This document shows positions 63,233 to 64,000 of a DNA stretch of 64,000 bases, piece by piece; position 1 is the first letter of the stretch; each line of letters begins with the position of its first letter. Made by a program: the position numbers and the translations under genes. The DNA is from Anaerolineales bacterium HSG25 (GTDB lineage Bacteria > Chloroflexota > Anaerolineae > 4572-78 > J111), in the NCBI GenBank assembly GCA_030377865.1, contig JAUCGA010000021.1, positions 1 to 64,000 of the forward strand, given 5' to 3'. Below the pieces are notes generated by a model that searched no databases, had not been told where the DNA came from, and worked only from the letters and a program-made list of their open reading frames with translations.

Positions 63233-63279
63233 ACCCTATAGGGTGGGTCTATTGTATTACAGAATCGACCCGTTGTCAA
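63233..63279 (-). promoter_or_regulatory. Promoter and palindromic operator of the AT-hook gene
   Basis: On the minus strand: TTGACA (63279-63274), a 17-base spacer, TACAAT (63256-63251). The perfect 12-bp palindrome ACCCTATAGGGT at 63233-63244 covers the expected start of transcription. The divergent XRE regulator is the obvious candidate repressor. Confidence 0.75.
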
Positions 63280-63294
63280 GATGCAGTTTTTGAT

Positions 63295-63507
63295 ATGAAA
63301 CGATTCGGCGAAAAATTAAACCGATTGCGAAAACAGTCGGGCATAACCCAAAAACAGTTGAGTGACATGTTAGAGGTTAGCGAAAGTTTTATTTGGAAGC
63401 TAGAGCATGGTCAAAAAGTCCCTAATGCGGCCATGATTCTAAATATTGCCGATATTTTTGAGGTCTCTACAGATCAGTTAATGCGGGATCAGTTAGAGAT
63501 TGAGTGA
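63295..63507 (+). CDS. XRE-family HTH regulator
   Basis: 70 residues, a single Cro/CI-type domain: FGEKLNRLRKQSGITQKQLS, DMLEVSESFIWKLEHGQKVP and NIADIFEVSTDQLM. ATG at 63295 directly follows the control region; no strong ribosome site, so expression may be leaderless or weak. Likely binds ACCCTATAGGGT and controls the divergent gene. Confidence 0.9.
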   Translation: MKRFGEKLNRLRKQSGITQKQLSDMLEVSESFIWKLEHGQKVPNAAMILNIADIFEVSTDQLMRDQLEIE

Positions 63508-63518
63508 CTTCGATTCAG

Positions 63519-63571
63519 GACACCGAATTAGGGGAACAGCGAATTCGTTTTTCCCCCAATTCGGTGTTCCC
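63519..63571. repeat. AATTAGGGGAACAGCGAATT element, copy 3
   Basis: GGACACCGAATTAGGGG and CCCCCAATTCGGTGTTCC inverted ends, 12 bp after the XRE stop. It may act as a terminator-like hairpin. Confidence 0.7.
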
Positions 63572-63589
63572 ATCCTAAACACACCAACC

Positions 63590-64000
63590 ATGCCCCAAAT
63601 CATCCACAAAACCTTAAGCTACGCCGTGCGTGGTATTTTATTTGATGTCCACAACAACCTTGGCCCTCTACTTCCAGAAACGATTTATCAAGAGGCGGTT
63701 AGTTATGGTCTGCGCCAACAGAGGATTAAGCATGAGACCGAAAAACAGTTTTATATCATCTATCGGGAAGATGTGGTTGGGAAATTTTATGTTGACCATT
63801 GGATCGAAGATGGTAAATTGTTACTTGAGTTAAAAGTTACCCCCCAAATTGAGCCGGTACATCAAGCCCAAGCAATCTCCTATCTCAAACTGACCGATGC
63901 CGATTTGGCAATTGTGGTCAACTTTGGTGAGCGGTCGCTAAACGATCAACGTTTGCCAAACTATATTCGGAACAAAACCACTAACGTTGCGTGGCATCCA
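63590..64000 (+). CDS. GxxExxY protein (PD-(D/E)XK-like), partial
   Basis: First 137 codons; the gene runs past the window end. It has LGPLLPETIYQEAV (the family-defining GxxExxY-type motif), YIIYRE and WIEDGKLLLELKV, where the LELK segment matches the nuclease-like PD-(D/E)XK core, and QAQAISYLKLTDADLAIVVNFG. Function is unknown; such genes are very common in genomes rich in repeats. No clear ribosome site before the ATG. Confidence 0.85.
   Translation, partial: MPQIIHKTLSYAVRGILFDVHNNLGPLLPETIYQEAVSYGLRQQRIKHETEKQFYIIYREDVVGKFYVDHWIEDGKLLLELKVTPQIEPVHQAQAISYLKLTDADLAIVVNFGERSLNDQRLPNYIRNKTTNVAWHP

Noticed and set aside
1-64000. Transposase, integrase or phage structural genes
   Set aside because: None were found on either strand. 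All mobile elements seen are non-coding, so they depend on enzymes encoded elsewhere.

Overview
The window looks like chromosomal DNA of a free-living bacterium of middling GC content. My best guess is a Chloroflexota (Anaerolineae/Caldilineae-like) genome; this is inferred from gene content, not from a marker gene. Supporting points are a YabE/RpfB-like DUF348-G5-3D wall protein next to rsmA, a succinate dehydrogenase whose only anchor is a five-helix cytochrome b, a group 3b (sulfhydrogenase-type) NiFe hydrogenase, GAF/NarL-type two-component signalling and very large multidomain ligand-binding proteins. No rRNA gene, plasmid, prophage, transposase gene or CRISPR array is visible.

Layout. 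0-8 kb: APS reductase (cysH), an NAD-sugar epimerase, two tRNA-Ser genes, the SRP RNA, an HD nucleotidase, a SulP anion transporter with STAS and rhodanese domains, and tryptophanase. 8-16 kb: rsmA with the wall protein, a TIGYGD potassium channel carrying a duplicated membrane module, and serC. 16-24 kb: a glycosidase-like/muramidase fusion, NrnA, an FmdB-type zinc ribbon, tRNA-Gln, a FemAB-like acyltransferase and a UroD-family protein. 23.7-25.7 kb: leuA preceded by a complete transcription attenuator (promoter, Leu-rich leader peptide, antiterminator, terminator). 26-32 kb: a NarL-type two-component pair, a pentapeptide-repeat protein and a Na/Pi cotransporter. 32-36 kb: sdhCAB. 36-38 kb: a HAD phosphatase and a secreted two-repeat protein. 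39-46.4 kb: a two-gene unit encoding a triple solute-binding lipoprotein and a 1388-residue dCache / four-helix channel-like / SBP_bac_5 fusion, with no transporter beside it. This is the most unusual locus. 47-52.4 kb: a gene graveyard (Fic, AAA ATPases, UPF0175/PIN, toxin-like tail) around an intact treS. 52.4-55.7 kb: clpS, a TPR membrane protein and an 8-oxoguanine deaminase-like amidohydrolase. 57-62.5 kb: hydrogenase operon hydB - cNMP-binding protein - hydG - hydD - hydA - maturation protease. 62.5-64 kb: a divergent XRE regulator/AT-hook protein pair and a GxxExxY protein cut by the window edge.

Nearly every intergenic space is filled with short non-coding palindromic elements. I could assign at least ten families, several with terminal inverted repeats and matched target duplications: 3 bp (family A), 9 bp (B), 15 bp (E), 8 bp (F). 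Some share ends but differ in core, and some share a core but differ in ends, so cores seem to move between elements. Insertions are often nested, which gives a relative chronology.

How genes fit together: SulP plus CysH suggest sulfate uptake and assimilation, although the SulP substrate is not proven. sdhCAB and the hydrogenase supply electron flow; leuA, serC and tnaA serve amino-acid metabolism; the 39-46 kb unit is probably sensory rather than transport-related.
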